Assembly: GCF_900116605.1 (NCBI RefSeq)
Contig: NZ_FPBC01000001.1
Location: forward strand, 186,001 to 250,000
Origin: Pseudomonas marincola
GTDB taxonomy: Bacteria > Pseudomonadota > Gammaproteobacteria > Pseudomonadales > Pseudomonadaceae
Direction of reading: 5' to 3'
Length of the DNA: 64,000 bases
A program made the translations under genes and the position numbers. Under the pieces are notes generated by a model that worked only from the letters and a program-made list of their open reading frames with translations, ran no database searches and was not told where the DNA came from. This document shows, in pieces, positions 53,833 to 62,787 of this stretch (positions are counted from its first letter, which is position 1; each line of letters starts with the position of its first letter).

Positions 53833-54083
53833 CAGCGAAGCAGTCTCCACGACAAAAAGCACCAAAGCGAATCATTCAAGGTAATAAACGCACCACAAAG
53901 AAGCGCTTGCACCGATCTGGCTTTTGCTTCCGCAAGACCAGACGCACCTTAACTGTTCGCCCTGTTTTTTATTTTTGGCTTTTCTCTATAAATATTAATG
54001 GCTTATCCATGCCACACGATTTTTCTATACGCCTGACCAAGCCCCATAAACGGGCAACACTGGAAAACTGCGCACCAGCTTAA

Positions 54084-54099
54084 AGCAATTCCTGTACCA
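54084..54099 (-). promoter_or_regulatory. sigma54 (RpoN) promoter candidate for amt
   Basis: Read on the minus strand, TGGTACAGGAATTGCT matches TGGCACGNNNNTTGCW at 10 of 12 specified positions, with the required 10 bp between GG and GC. The start site would be near 54073, leaving a leader of about 240 nt before amt. GCACCA half sites of NtrC type occur nearby but not as clear dyads. The remaining 53833-54194 region shows nothing else. Confidence 0.5.
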
Positions 54100-54194
54100 G
54101 CCATTGCGTAACCCAGGCTTATAACTAAGCTGAACCCTCAGGCCGATAAACACTCATATGCATGTACACTGTTATTAACCCAAGGAGTTACGCC

Positions 54195-54512
54195 ATGCCT
54201 CGCAAATCATCTTCAAACGCTGGCCAGGACGAACTGCTACAAGAATTTCAGGCACTTGTTAAAGACACGGAAAAGCTGCTTCAGCAATCCGCCGATCTCA
54301 CGGGTGATAAAGCCGAAGACCTGCGCACCCAGATTCATCAAAGCCTCAGCCGCGCACGTGCCACCATGCACAACGCCGAAGCTTCTGTGCGCGAGCGCAG
54401 CAAAGCCGCAGTTGACGCGACTGAGAGCTATGTACAAACCCACCCTTGGCAGTCCATGGGAATCGCAGCAGGCGTTGGCATGTTGCTGGGCATGTTGATT
54501 ACCAAGCGTTAA
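54195..54512 (+). CDS. YqjD/ElaB-like DUF883 protein
   Basis: From ATG 54195 (CAAGGAG upstream) the product is 105 aa. A long amphipathic helix (about 12-80, ELLQEFQALVKDTEKLLQQS) is followed by VQTHPWQSMGIAAGVGMLLG and a C-terminal membrane anchor ending TKR. In E. coli this family is tail-anchored in the inner membrane and binds ribosomes in stationary phase. It is first of a three-gene set with the YqjE- and YqjK-like genes (gaps 12 and -4 bp), the same order as in Enterobacteria. Confidence 0.92.
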   Translation: MPRKSSSNAGQDELLQEFQALVKDTEKLLQQSADLTGDKAEDLRTQIHQSLSRARATMHNAEASVRERSKAAVDATESYVQTHPWQSMGIAAGVGMLLGMLITKR

Positions 54513-54524
54513 CGAGACCACGAC

Positions 54525-54908
54525 ATGGATGAAACACCGCACGCCTCCAGCAGCCGCGCCAACACGCCACAACGTATTGGCGCCGCCCTGATTGGGCTGT
54601 TGCAAGGACACATCGAACTTTTCGGTGAAGAACTCAAGGACCTGCACAAGCACTCACTGCAATTGCTGGTACTCACCAGCTGCTGTGTGGTGTTTGCCTT
54701 GCTGCTGGTCCTTGGGTTGTCTGCTGCCCTGCTTATTTATTACTGGGACAGCTATCGCCTCACGGTGATCTTCAGCCTGTGCGGTTTTTATGCCTTTGCG
54801 TTGCTTGCCAGCGTGTTGGTTCTGACCTCACGCATACGCAATGCCTCTGCCCCATTCAGCGCCAGCCTTGAAGAGTTGGCCCGTGACCGCGAGCAATTGC
54901 TGCCATGA
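54525..54908 (+). CDS. YqjE-like membrane protein (holin 3_6 superfamily)
   Basis: The product is 127 aa with two membrane segments (about 43-67, LQLLVLTSCCVVFALLLVLG, and 76-97). RIGAALIGLLQGHIELFGEE at the start is the YqjE pattern. Automatic annotation often calls this 'phage holin family', but nothing here is phage-related. It is an inner-membrane protein of unknown function in the DUF883 operon. Its stop overlaps the next start by 4 bp. Confidence 0.88.
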   Translation: MDETPHASSSRANTPQRIGAALIGLLQGHIELFGEELKDLHKHSLQLLVLTSCCVVFALLLVLGLSAALLIYYWDSYRLTVIFSLCGFYAFALLASVLVLTSRIRNASAPFSASLEELARDREQLLP

Positions 54909-55261
54909 ACCCAGCCAACCTGCCTGTTAAGGCCAGCAAAAGTGAACTGCGCAAGGCCATGCTGCGCATGCGCATGGAACTGCATCGTCAGGAACTGCGT
55001 CATGAGGCGTTGGTGTTAATGCAACCCCTGCGCAACGCGCAAAATGTCGGCCAATACCTGGGCACCAGCAATGCGCCATTATGGATTGCCGGTGGCGCAG
55101 TGTTGATGACGACCTTTCTTGGCAAAAACAGTAATTGGCGCCGCTGGCTGAGAATTGCCTTGGTCGCCTTTCCGCTACTCAGGCGCCGCCCGCCTCGCCC
55201 GCCTCACCCAACAATGAGCCCGGTGCCAACGACTGAGAATGGCAACGATCTTGCTAGCTGA
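54905..55261 (+). CDS. YqjK-like small membrane protein
   Basis: The product is 118 aa. Its N-terminal half is basic and helical (KSELRKAMLRMRMELHRQEL). A weak hydrophobic segment (APLWIAGGAVLMTTFLG) and a Pro/Arg-rich tail (LLRRRPPRPPHP) follow. The position, third after the YqjD- and YqjE-like genes and translationally coupled to the latter, identifies it as the YqjK-equivalent more than the sequence does. The function is unknown. Confidence 0.8.
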   Translation: MNPANLPVKASKSELRKAMLRMRMELHRQELRHEALVLMQPLRNAQNVGQYLGTSNAPLWIAGGAVLMTTFLGKNSNWRRWLRIALVAFPLLRRRPPRPPHPTMSPVPTTENGNDLAS

Positions 55262-55316
55262 TTGTATTGGCGTGGTCATCTGCCACGCCGTACCGCCTAA
55301 CAGCTAAGGATCTAAC

Positions 55317-56477
55317 GTGCTCGACGGTCAACCGATCGCCGTCTTTCAACCGTTCATTGATACCGCCACCGGACGCATTGCCGGCGTTGAAGCGCTCGCA
55401 CGCCTGCGCGGCGACAACGGCGTTTTGCATTCCGCCGGCCCACTGTTCAGTGATCCGAAAACTCCCAGCAGCGCGTTGCGCCGGCTCGACCGTGAAATCC
55501 GTGGTCAGGCGTTGCAGCAATTCCAGCAGGCACCTGCCGATTGGTTTCTCAGCCTGAACATTTCCCCGCGCTGGATCACCCGCCTGCGCGCCGAACAACC
55601 GCTGCCCAGTCTCAAGCAACTGCAACTCAGCAAAGTTGACGCAAGCCGTGTGGTGTTTGAAATCACCGAGCTCAGCGGCACCAGCTCGCGCCTGAAAAAA
55701 GCCGTGGAGCAATATCGCGAAGCCGGTGCGCGCGTGGCAATCGACGACTTTGGCGCGGGCTACTCGCAGCTCGACCGCGTTCTGGCATTGCAGCCCGATA
55801 TTCTCAAGCTGGACATGCAACTGTTCCAGGATGCCGCACGCGGTGGCCCAAGCAGTGAAGTGGTTCGTGCGCTGGCTAAAATGGCCGAGAAGACCGGTTG
55901 CTGGATCATTGCCGAGGGCGTTGAAACCGAAGCCCAACTGCATTTTGCTCTCGAATGCGGAGCCCGCTATGTGCAAGGTTTCTTGTTCGCCAAACCCTCG
56001 CCCACGTTTCATTCAAGCGATGCCTTTGTTGAGCACTTTGCCCAACTGCGCGACCGCTACGTTGCGCAAAAGCTCAACGAGCGACTGACGCAAATCGATC
56101 AGCGCAAACACATGCAAGCGCTGCTCAATAGCCTCGCGGCCTGGCCGCTGAATAAACCGCCACCGGCTCTGCCCGCTAGCGACAGTTACCCTTGGCTGAT
56201 TCGCATCTATCAATGTGACGCGAACGGCAATCAAGTCACCGCCAATTATCAGCGCCACGCAGACACATGGCTGGAAGACAGCCGCTATCTTGGCCACAAC
56301 TGGTCGTGGCGGCCTTACTTTCACCAGCTGGTCAGCGAGGGCCGTGAAGAGTCGCGCATGATTTGCTCAGGAACCTACCGCGATGCCACCAGTAACCTGT
56401 ATTGCCTAACGGCCGGGCAATTCATCAATGACGGCCAACATTTACTGCTGATGGATATCGACGCCAGTGGTTTCTAG
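55317..56477 (+). CDS. EAL-domain c-di-GMP phosphodiesterase with YkuI-like C-terminal domain
   Basis: The GTG start at 55317, preceded by AAGGA, gives 386 aa. The EAL domain (about 3-245) looks intact: VEALARLRG for EAL, LSLNIS, FEITELSG, AIDDFGAGYSQLD, LKLDMQ, IIAEGVETEAQ and YVQGFLFAKP. It should therefore hydrolyse c-di-GMP. The last 130 residues (PWLIRIYQCDANGNQVTANY, HNWSWRPYFHQLV, LLLMDIDASGF) resemble the PAS-like sensor at the C-terminus of Bacillus YkuI. There is no membrane segment. It stands apart from its neighbours. Confidence 0.9.
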   Translation: MLDGQPIAVFQPFIDTATGRIAGVEALARLRGDNGVLHSAGPLFSDPKTPSSALRRLDREIRGQALQQFQQAPADWFLSLNISPRWITRLRAEQPLPSLKQLQLSKVDASRVVFEITELSGTSSRLKKAVEQYREAGARVAIDDFGAGYSQLDRVLALQPDILKLDMQLFQDAARGGPSSEVVRALAKMAEKTGCWIIAEGVETEAQLHFALECGARYVQGFLFAKPSPTFHSSDAFVEHFAQLRDRYVAQKLNERLTQIDQRKHMQALLNSLAAWPLNKPPPALPASDSYPWLIRIYQCDANGNQVTANYQRHADTWLEDSRYLGHNWSWRPYFHQLVSEGREESRMICSGTYRDATSNLYCLTAGQFINDGQHLLLMDIDASGF

Positions 56478-56684
56478 GCGAACCTCGCACAGAAAAACGT
56501 GTCTACACGCAGCACAACCACCGCACGGTTGCCGCGCATATCCACGCTCCAGATCGCTCACCCCTCTTGCGGACACGCGCTGGAACACCGAAGCTAGCAG
56601 CTGATTGATGCTGACTGCGGGCATTGGCTCGCGCTCAATACTGCTTTGCAACCGATTAAAGCCACTGAATGGCGAGGATTAGCC

Positions 56685-58016
56685 TTGGATTGGCAAACAC
56701 TGCTCACCCGCGAACGACTCGGTAAACCGACCCACAGCAACGATGAACTCGGCCGTAGCCCTTTCCACAAAGACCACGACCGAATTATCTTTTCCGGTGC
56801 ATTTCGCCGCCTCGGCCGCAAAACCCAAGTGCACCCGGTTTCCAGTAACGACCATATCCATACGCGCCTCACTCACTCGCTGGAGGTCAGTTGCGTCGGC
56901 CGCTCACTCGGCATGCGCGTGGGCGAAATGATCCGCGAATCCTTGCCGCAATGGTGTGAGCCCAGCGACTTGGGCATGGTGGTGCAATCGGCTTGCCTGG
57001 CGCACGATATTGGCAACCCGCCGTTCGGTCACTCCGGTGAAGATGCTATTCGCCACTGGTTCCAGCAAGCAGCCGGGCGCGGCTGGCTGGACGACATGAG
57101 CGACAGCGAGCGCGGCGATTTCCTCAACTTCGAAGGCAACGCGCAAGGCTTTCGCGTGCTGACCCAGCTCGAATACCACCAATTCGACGGCGGCACCCGG
57201 CTCACTTACGCAACCCTTGGCACTTATCTCAAGTACCCGTGGACGGCGCGTCATGCGGAGGCGCACGGCTACAAGAAGCATAAGTTCGGTTGCTACCAGA
57301 GCGAATTGCCGCTGCTGGAAAACATCGCGCAAAAACTCGGTTTGGCAAAAATTGAAGACCAACGCTGGGGACGGCATCCGCTGGTTTACCTGATGGAAGC
57401 AGCGGACGACATCTGCTACGGCCTGATTGACTTGGAAGATGGTCTGGAGATGGAGCTGCTCGAGTACGGCGAAGTTGAAGCGCTGCTCCTCGACCTGGTG
57501 GGCGATGATCTGCCGCAAACCTATCGCCAGCTCGGCCCGCAAGACTCAAGAAGACGCAAGCTGGCAATCCTGCGCGGTAAAGCCATCGAACACCTGACCA
57601 ACGCGGCGGCCAATGCGTTTGTCGATCAGCAGCGGGCCCTGCTCAGCGGCCACCTCACAGGGGATCTGGTCGAGCACATGCATGGCCCGGCCAAGCGCTG
57701 TGTGCAGCGGGCGAAAGCCATGGCACGCGAGAAAATATTTCAGGACAAGCGCAAGACGCTGCACGAAATCGGCGCCTATACCACGCTGGAAATCTTGCTT
57801 AATGCATTTTGCGGTGCTGCACTGGAACAACATGGAGGTCGCGCACCGTCGTTCAAGCACCGACGCATTCTCGACTTGTTAGGCAACAATGCACCCGACC
57901 CGCACGGACCGCTGTATGACTCGTTTCTCCGCATGATTGATTTCATCGCCGGCATGACCGACAGCTATGCAACCGAGATGGCCCGTGAAATGACAGGACG
58001 TTCAAGCCCGGTATAA
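56685..58016 (+). CDS. dgt: Deoxyguanosinetriphosphate triphosphohydrolase (dGTPase)
   Basis: The HD-domain residues are in [18 protein letters not shown] and [18 protein letters not shown], with the final Asp in [16 protein letters not shown]. The start is TTG. GAGGA at 56674-56678 serves TTG 56685 (443 aa, beginning [15 protein letters not shown], as in Pseudomonas relatives) better than the earlier TTG 56646. The enzyme splits dGTP to deoxyguanosine and triphosphate and so tunes dNTP pools. The FUSC-family gene starts on the next base after the stop. Confidence 0.94.
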   Translation: MDWQTLLTRERLGKPTHSNDELGRSPFHKDHDRIIFSGAFRRLGRKTQVHPVSSNDHIHTRLTHSLEVSCVGRSLGMRVGEMIRESLPQWCEPSDLGMVVQSACLAHDIGNPPFGHSGEDAIRHWFQQAAGRGWLDDMSDSERGDFLNFEGNAQGFRVLTQLEYHQFDGGTRLTYATLGTYLKYPWTARHAEAHGYKKHKFGCYQSELPLLENIAQKLGLAKIEDQRWGRHPLVYLMEAADDICYGLIDLEDGLEMELLEYGEVEALLLDLVGDDLPQTYRQLGPQDSRRRKLAILRGKAIEHLTNAAANAFVDQQRALLSGHLTGDLVEHMHGPAKRCVQRAKAMAREKIFQDKRKTLHEIGAYTTLEILLNAFCGAALEQHGGRAPSFKHRRILDLLGNNAPDPHGPLYDSFLRMIDFIAGMTDSYATEMAREMTGRSSPV

Positions 58017-59081
58017 ATGATGAAAGCAGCGTTGCAAAAAGTACTCGGCTGGCACGCTGGCCCACCCGCGTGGGGCCCCGCAATCATTGCGGGCCTGGGC
58101 TGCGGATTGCCACTTCTGCTTGGGCTGTTCAGTGCACATCCGGGGTTTCTCTGGGCCGCGCTAGGCGCATTCCAGGCTTCACAGGTCAATCCGATTCACC
58201 GGCTGGGCATGTTGCGCATGCTGCTGTTGATCAGCCTCGGGGCGTGGAGCGCAGGACTGGGCTTGTGGGCGGCTGCAGACCCGGTACTCAGCCTTTGTCT
58301 GTTCAGTGTTTTTGGTTTTTTGCTGGCCTGGCTGCAACGCTTTGGCACCGAAACCGGCAAGCTGGGCATCAGCCTGACCATCTGCCTGTGCATGGGCCAG
58401 GGCCAATATGGCCTGAGCAGCCTGAGCAACCCCTATGCCGTGGGCATGTTATTCATTCTGGGCGGTTTGTGGGTGATGTTGTTGGCGTTCGGCCAACGCG
58501 GCCTGCACGGCATGCGCATGTGGCCCTACATGCCGCGCTTCATTAGCATACTCAAAGTGCTGTGGCGCAATGCCAAGCGCCAATCCGAATACCGCTGGCG
58601 CCTGCATGCACTGGCCTGCACCCTGGCTTTTGGTCTCGCTGGCCTGAGCGTGAACCTGACTGGCATCAGCCACGGGCACTGGATGACACTCGCCGTTCTT
58701 GGCACCCTACCATTGAACTGGGCGACCGGTTTGCTTAACACGCTGCGCCCGCATTTCGTCACCCTGTGCACCGCGATCCTGATTTTCCTTTTTGGCTACA
58801 GCCTGCACAACCCCGCGATCATGGTCGCCTCTGTGCTGCCCTTGATCGTATTCTGCCGGGCCCTGCAAGCCCATGAATACGGCGCATATGTACTGCAGAT
58901 AGCCGTATGTTTCTTGCTGCTGGCCGAAAGCCTGTCACGCGACTGGCAAATAGCCCCAACGCGACTCCTGAACAGCACCATTGGTGTGGTTATTTCCGTG
59001 GTGATTACCCTGCTCATATACGCCTGCGCGCACTGGCTGAGAGGTCGCAACAGCCAAACTGGCTCCTATAAGACTAAATAA
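58017..59081 (+). CDS. FUSC-family inner membrane protein
   Basis: The product is 354 aa with about ten hydrophobic segments in two blocks separated by a basic loop (FISILKVLWRNAKRQSEYRW). GHWMTLAVLGTLPLNWATGL resembles the repeat of FUSC/YccS-type proteins (GHGYWxxLT-like). It lacks the long cytoplasmic domain of AaeB. It is a putative aromatic acid or lipid-related transporter; the substrate is unknown. It is adjacent to dgt with no gap. Confidence 0.82.
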   Translation: MMKAALQKVLGWHAGPPAWGPAIIAGLGCGLPLLLGLFSAHPGFLWAALGAFQASQVNPIHRLGMLRMLLLISLGAWSAGLGLWAAADPVLSLCLFSVFGFLLAWLQRFGTETGKLGISLTICLCMGQGQYGLSSLSNPYAVGMLFILGGLWVMLLAFGQRGLHGMRMWPYMPRFISILKVLWRNAKRQSEYRWRLHALACTLAFGLAGLSVNLTGISHGHWMTLAVLGTLPLNWATGLLNTLRPHFVTLCTAILIFLFGYSLHNPAIMVASVLPLIVFCRALQAHEYGAYVLQIAVCFLLLAESLSRDWQIAPTRLLNSTIGVVISVVITLLIYACAHWLRGRNSQTGSYKTK

Positions 59082-59168
59082 CACTTTGTGGTGATACGAA
59101 ATCTTTCATAATTGCAAACAGCCACTATGCTGATTGCATGATTTCGCATCACTCAGGGAGTTTGGGCC

Positions 59169-62132
59169 ATGCCCGATGCATCAAGGAATGCGCGCTTCAG
59201 GTTTCCCCTTCATGTGCACATCAGTGTGTTATTCACCCTCCTGCTTCTCAGCACCGGAATAGTTCTGGGGATTTACAACTACTACCAGACCAGCAAGATT
59301 ATTCTCAGCAACAGTGATGAGATGTTTGGACTGGTCAGCAATCAGGTGAATGCCGACCTCGATCACACCTACCGGCCAATCCGCAACCTCATCGGCATGC
59401 TTGCGTTGGACATGCGCAACAAGGGCATGGATCGTCACGAACGCTTGGCGTTATTGCCGGTGTTCGCTCAAGCGCTGCGTGACAATCCCAAACTGGCTTC
59501 GCTGTATCTCGGTTACGGTGATGGTGATTTCTTCATGGTCCGACCGCTGCGAAGCGATGCGCTGAAAGAGCGCTTTGATGCGCCAGCCGAAGCGGTTTAT
59601 CAAGTCTGGAGCATCAACCGGATCAACTCAGGCACAGCGGTTTCTGAATACCTGTTCTATAACGAAAACCTCGAGCAGTTAAGCACTCAGCAAAATCTCG
59701 AAGAAGCCTACAACCCAATTTCACGGCCGTGGTACAGCCATGCGCTGAATATCACAGGCCAGTACACCACGGCGCCGTATCTGTTTTTCTCCACTGGGGA
59801 CGTCGGTATCACGGTTGCTCAGCACGCCGCCGATAACATCGTTATCAGTGCAGACATAACCCTTGCCAGCCTCTCGGCTACGCTGGCCTCACATAAGATC
59901 ACGCCCTCCACTCAGGCGGTTATGTACAGCCCCGACGGGCTGGTGGTGGCTTATCCGGATGTCAGTCGTCTGACAAACCCTCAAGACCCGACCCAGCTCA
60001 CGCCCATTGCCAATCTGGCGCCGGTGCTCGCTGACTTCCAGAAAATGAAACTGGATAAAGACTTTGTCGGCGCCATGGAAATCAAGGGCCGACGCTGGCA
60101 AGTCGCCTATCGCATGCTGCCAGCGGCCGGCCCGAACGGGCTGCGGCTGGCATTGCTGGCACCCGAAGATGAACTGCTCGCCGATGCCTACCGGATTCGC
60201 TGGCAAGGCGCCGTGCTGACGATTGCAATTTTGCTGCTGTGCATCCCGATTGGCTGGCTGATGTCGCGCATACTGGTGCGTCCGCTCAATGGTCTGGTCA
60301 ATGAAGCCGAAGCCATTCGCCGGTTCAATTTCAGTCACCCGGCAACTGGTCGCTCGCCGGTGCTGGAAGTGGACGAACTGGCGGTATCGATGGGCCGCAT
60401 GAAGGACACTATTTTCAGCTTCCTCGAGATTACCGCCAGCCTCTCTGCCGAAACCCGTTTCGACAAACTGCTGGAGCGCGTGCTTCAGGAAACGGTCGGT
60501 ATCAGCCAGGCCCATGGCGGCGTTCTCTATCTGACCAATGCCGATGGCAGCAGCCTGCTGCCTTACGGAGTATTTCTCAACGGCCAGAAACAAGACGTCA
60601 ATGAGCACCATATGCCGAGCTACAGCATGGACGGCGAGAACATGCCAACCTGGCTCAAAGAACCGGCGCTTGGCGGCAAAAGCAGCGCGGTGTCGATCGG
60701 TTTTGATCAGGCGGGCGAGTTCAAGGATCTGCTCACCACACTCGAGACGCCACGCGCACAAATGGTCGTCACCGGCCTGCACAATCGACAGGGTGCCACG
60801 GTCGGCACATTGCTTCTGCTGCACCGTGAAGATGGCATCAGCGCAGACCCGAATATTTTAAGCCCGGCGCGCGTCGCATTCGTCGAAGCTGTCTCCGGGG
60901 TGGCGGCATTGTGCATCGAAAGTCAGCGCCTGCTTGAGCGGCAAAAGAATCTGCTCGACTCGTTCATTCAGTTGATGGCCGGCGCAATCGACGCCAAGAG
61001 TCCCTACACCGGCGGCCACTGTCAGCGCGTACCGGAAATAACCCTTATGCTCGCCCGCGCCGCAGCGCAAAGCGATGCGCCACCCTTCAAGGACTACAAC
61101 CCAACAGACGAAGAGTGGGAAGCCCTGCACATCGGCGCCTGGCTGCATGATTGCGGCAAAGTCACAACGCCTGAATACGTCGTCGATAAAGCCACCAAAC
61201 TTGAGACTTTGTACGACCGCATTCATGAGGTGCGTTGTCGGTTCGAAATTCTCAAGCGCGATGTCTGGATCAGTTATTGGCAAAACTGCGCGCAAGGGGG
61301 TGATGCCACGAGCCTTGCCAACACCCGGGATGCCTTGCTTGCTGAGCTCGATGAAGAGTTCGCCTTTGTCGCCAAGAGCAACCTCGGCGGCGAAGCAATG
61401 GCGGATGAAGACATCGCGCGGCTCAAGCAGATTGGCCAACGCACCTGGCTGCGAACCCTGGATGACCGGCTTGGAGTTTCGTGGGAAGAGTCAAAACGTC
61501 AGGAACGCAGTCCGCCACCGACCTTGCCGGTACTCGAGCCATTGCTGGCAGACAAACCGGAGCACTTGTTCGAGCGCCCAGCCAGCGAGCTAATCGAGGA
61601 AGACAACCGCTGGGGCTTTCGCCTTGATGTACCGGCCTACAAATTCAACCGCGGTGAGTTGCATAACCTGGGGGTGACTCGCGGCACGCTGACGGCGGAA
61701 GAGCGTTACATCATCAACCACCACATCGTGCAGACCATCATCATGCTCGACCATCTGCCCTTCCCGCCACACCTGCAAAACGTCGCGGAAATTGCCGGCG
61801 GTCACCACGAAAAAATGGACGGCACGGGATACCCGAAACGCCTGAGCAAAGAGCAGATGAGCCTGCCTGCACGGATGATGGCCATCGCCGATATTTTCGA
61901 GGCACTGACAGCAGTCGACCGACCTTACAAGAAAGGCAAGTTGCTGTCGGAGTCATTGAATATCATGGCCGGCATGTGCCGGGGTGCGCACATCGACACG
62001 GACCTGTTCGGCTTGTTTATCAGCAGCAGAGTTTACCGGCGTTATGCCGAGCGCTTCATGCAGCCAGAGCAAATCGATACGGTAGATGAGTCGGCACTGT
62101 TGGCCAAGGCGGGATTCAGCGTGGAGTCATAA
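59169..62132 (+). CDS. Membrane sensor dCache-HAMP-GAF-HD-GYP protein
   Basis: The product is 987 aa. TM1 (about 15-36) is followed by a periplasmic dCache-like domain (about 40-340, with FFMVRPLR, SRPWYSHAL and VMYSPDGLVVAYPD). TM2 (about 348-370, AVLTIAILLLCIPIGWLMSR), HAMP and a GAF-like domain (about 420-590) come next. The output domain has GGHCQRVPEI, WLHDCGKV and HHEKMDGTGYPKRL (about 878), so both HD and GYP signatures are intact, with an insertion of about 150 residues between them. It probably degrades c-di-GMP in response to a small periplasmic ligand. It is the second c-di-GMP hydrolase in 7 kb. Confidence 0.92.
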   Translation: MPDASRNARFRFPLHVHISVLFTLLLLSTGIVLGIYNYYQTSKIILSNSDEMFGLVSNQVNADLDHTYRPIRNLIGMLALDMRNKGMDRHERLALLPVFAQALRDNPKLASLYLGYGDGDFFMVRPLRSDALKERFDAPAEAVYQVWSINRINSGTAVSEYLFYNENLEQLSTQQNLEEAYNPISRPWYSHALNITGQYTTAPYLFFSTGDVGITVAQHAADNIVISADITLASLSATLASHKITPSTQAVMYSPDGLVVAYPDVSRLTNPQDPTQLTPIANLAPVLADFQKMKLDKDFVGAMEIKGRRWQVAYRMLPAAGPNGLRLALLAPEDELLADAYRIRWQGAVLTIAILLLCIPIGWLMSRILVRPLNGLVNEAEAIRRFNFSHPATGRSPVLEVDELAVSMGRMKDTIFSFLEITASLSAETRFDKLLERVLQETVGISQAHGGVLYLTNADGSSLLPYGVFLNGQKQDVNEHHMPSYSMDGENMPTWLKEPALGGKSSAVSIGFDQAGEFKDLLTTLETPRAQMVVTGLHNRQGATVGTLLLLHREDGISADPNILSPARVAFVEAVSGVAALCIESQRLLERQKNLLDSFIQLMAGAIDAKSPYTGGHCQRVPEITLMLARAAAQSDAPPFKDYNPTDEEWEALHIGAWLHDCGKVTTPEYVVDKATKLETLYDRIHEVRCRFEILKRDVWISYWQNCAQGGDATSLANTRDALLAELDEEFAFVAKSNLGGEAMADEDIARLKQIGQRTWLRTLDDRLGVSWEESKRQERSPPPTLPVLEPLLADKPEHLFERPASELIEEDNRWGFRLDVPAYKFNRGELHNLGVTRGTLTAEERYIINHHIVQTIIMLDHLPFPPHLQNVAEIAGGHHEKMDGTGYPKRLSKEQMSLPARMMAIADIFEALTAVDRPYKKGKLLSESLNIMAGMCRGAHIDTDLFGLFISSRVYRRYAERFMQPEQIDTVDESALLAKAGFSVES

Positions 62133-62173
62133 ATGGCTTGGGCTATGCTGGCAGGCAGCGATTACAGCCCACA

Positions 62174-62196
62174 CAACCCGGCATTGCGCCGGGTTG
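62174..62196. terminator. 9-bp hairpin between the HD-GYP gene and yggL
   Basis: CAACCCGGC (62174-62182) pairs with GCCGGGTTG (62188-62196) around ATTGC, between convergent genes. No T-run is present. Confidence 0.5.
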
Positions 62197-62211
62197 CATA
62201 GAACTTGAGGA

Positions 62212-62553
62212 TTACGCCTTGTTGATTGGCGTTTCCGGGTACCACACGTCAAGCAGCGGGCTGACGGTGAAATCGGTCAGCTCGCTACGGCCCTTGAGCC
62301 ACGCTTCAACGCTGGCACGTTGCTCTTCGCTGACCGAGCCACGCTGGTCCAGGCAAACCAGACCGTAGTCATCGCCACCGACGTAGCCCAGGTTGTTGGC
62401 TTCCATGGCTTCTGTCAAAAATTGCTCGAGGAATGTATCGATGACTTCTTCAGTCAGGTCTTCCTTGAAAGTCAGGTTGAGTTCGAAACCCAACTCCTGA
62501 AATTCATCTACGCAGAGTTTTTTACGCAGACGACGGGAACGGTTAGTAGCCAT
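62212..62553 (-). CDS. yggL: YggL-family protein (DUF469)
   Basis: From ATG 62553 (GAGGATTGTTTC upstream) the product is 113 aa. MATNRSRRLRKKLCVDEFQE and LGFELNLTFKEDL are the family N-terminus, and YVGGDDYGLVCLDQRGSVSE is the conserved core. YggL associates with the 50S ribosomal subunit in some studies; its precise role is unclear. The frame extends ten codons further upstream without a ribosome site. The adjacency to dacB is common in Pseudomonas. Confidence 0.93.
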   Translation of the reverse strand: MATNRSRRLRKKLCVDEFQELGFELNLTFKEDLTEEVIDTFLEQFLTEAMEANNLGYVGGDDYGLVCLDQRGSVSEEQRASVEAWLKGRSELTDFTVSPLLDVWYPETPINKA

Positions 62554-62787
62554 GAAACAATCCTCAAAAGTAATTACGCCCACTACTTTAACAGTTTAAG
62601 GCCGAACATGCCCGACTCTCGACTAGTCGCGGCCAGTGGCAATTAGCAATCATCAAAGAAATTCAACCGACGGACGCACATGCTTACAAATCCGTTGTAG
62701 CCTTGATGCATAATGCGAAGCAATTTTATGCCGCACCTGCAACCTCTCGACGCTTCATTTCAAATCACGCCCAGGGGGCGTTACTTC

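Noticed and set aside
54525..54908. Phage holin, hence a prophage
   Set aside because: The protein is the YqjE-type member of a conserved yqjDEK-like trio. No phage genes surround it.
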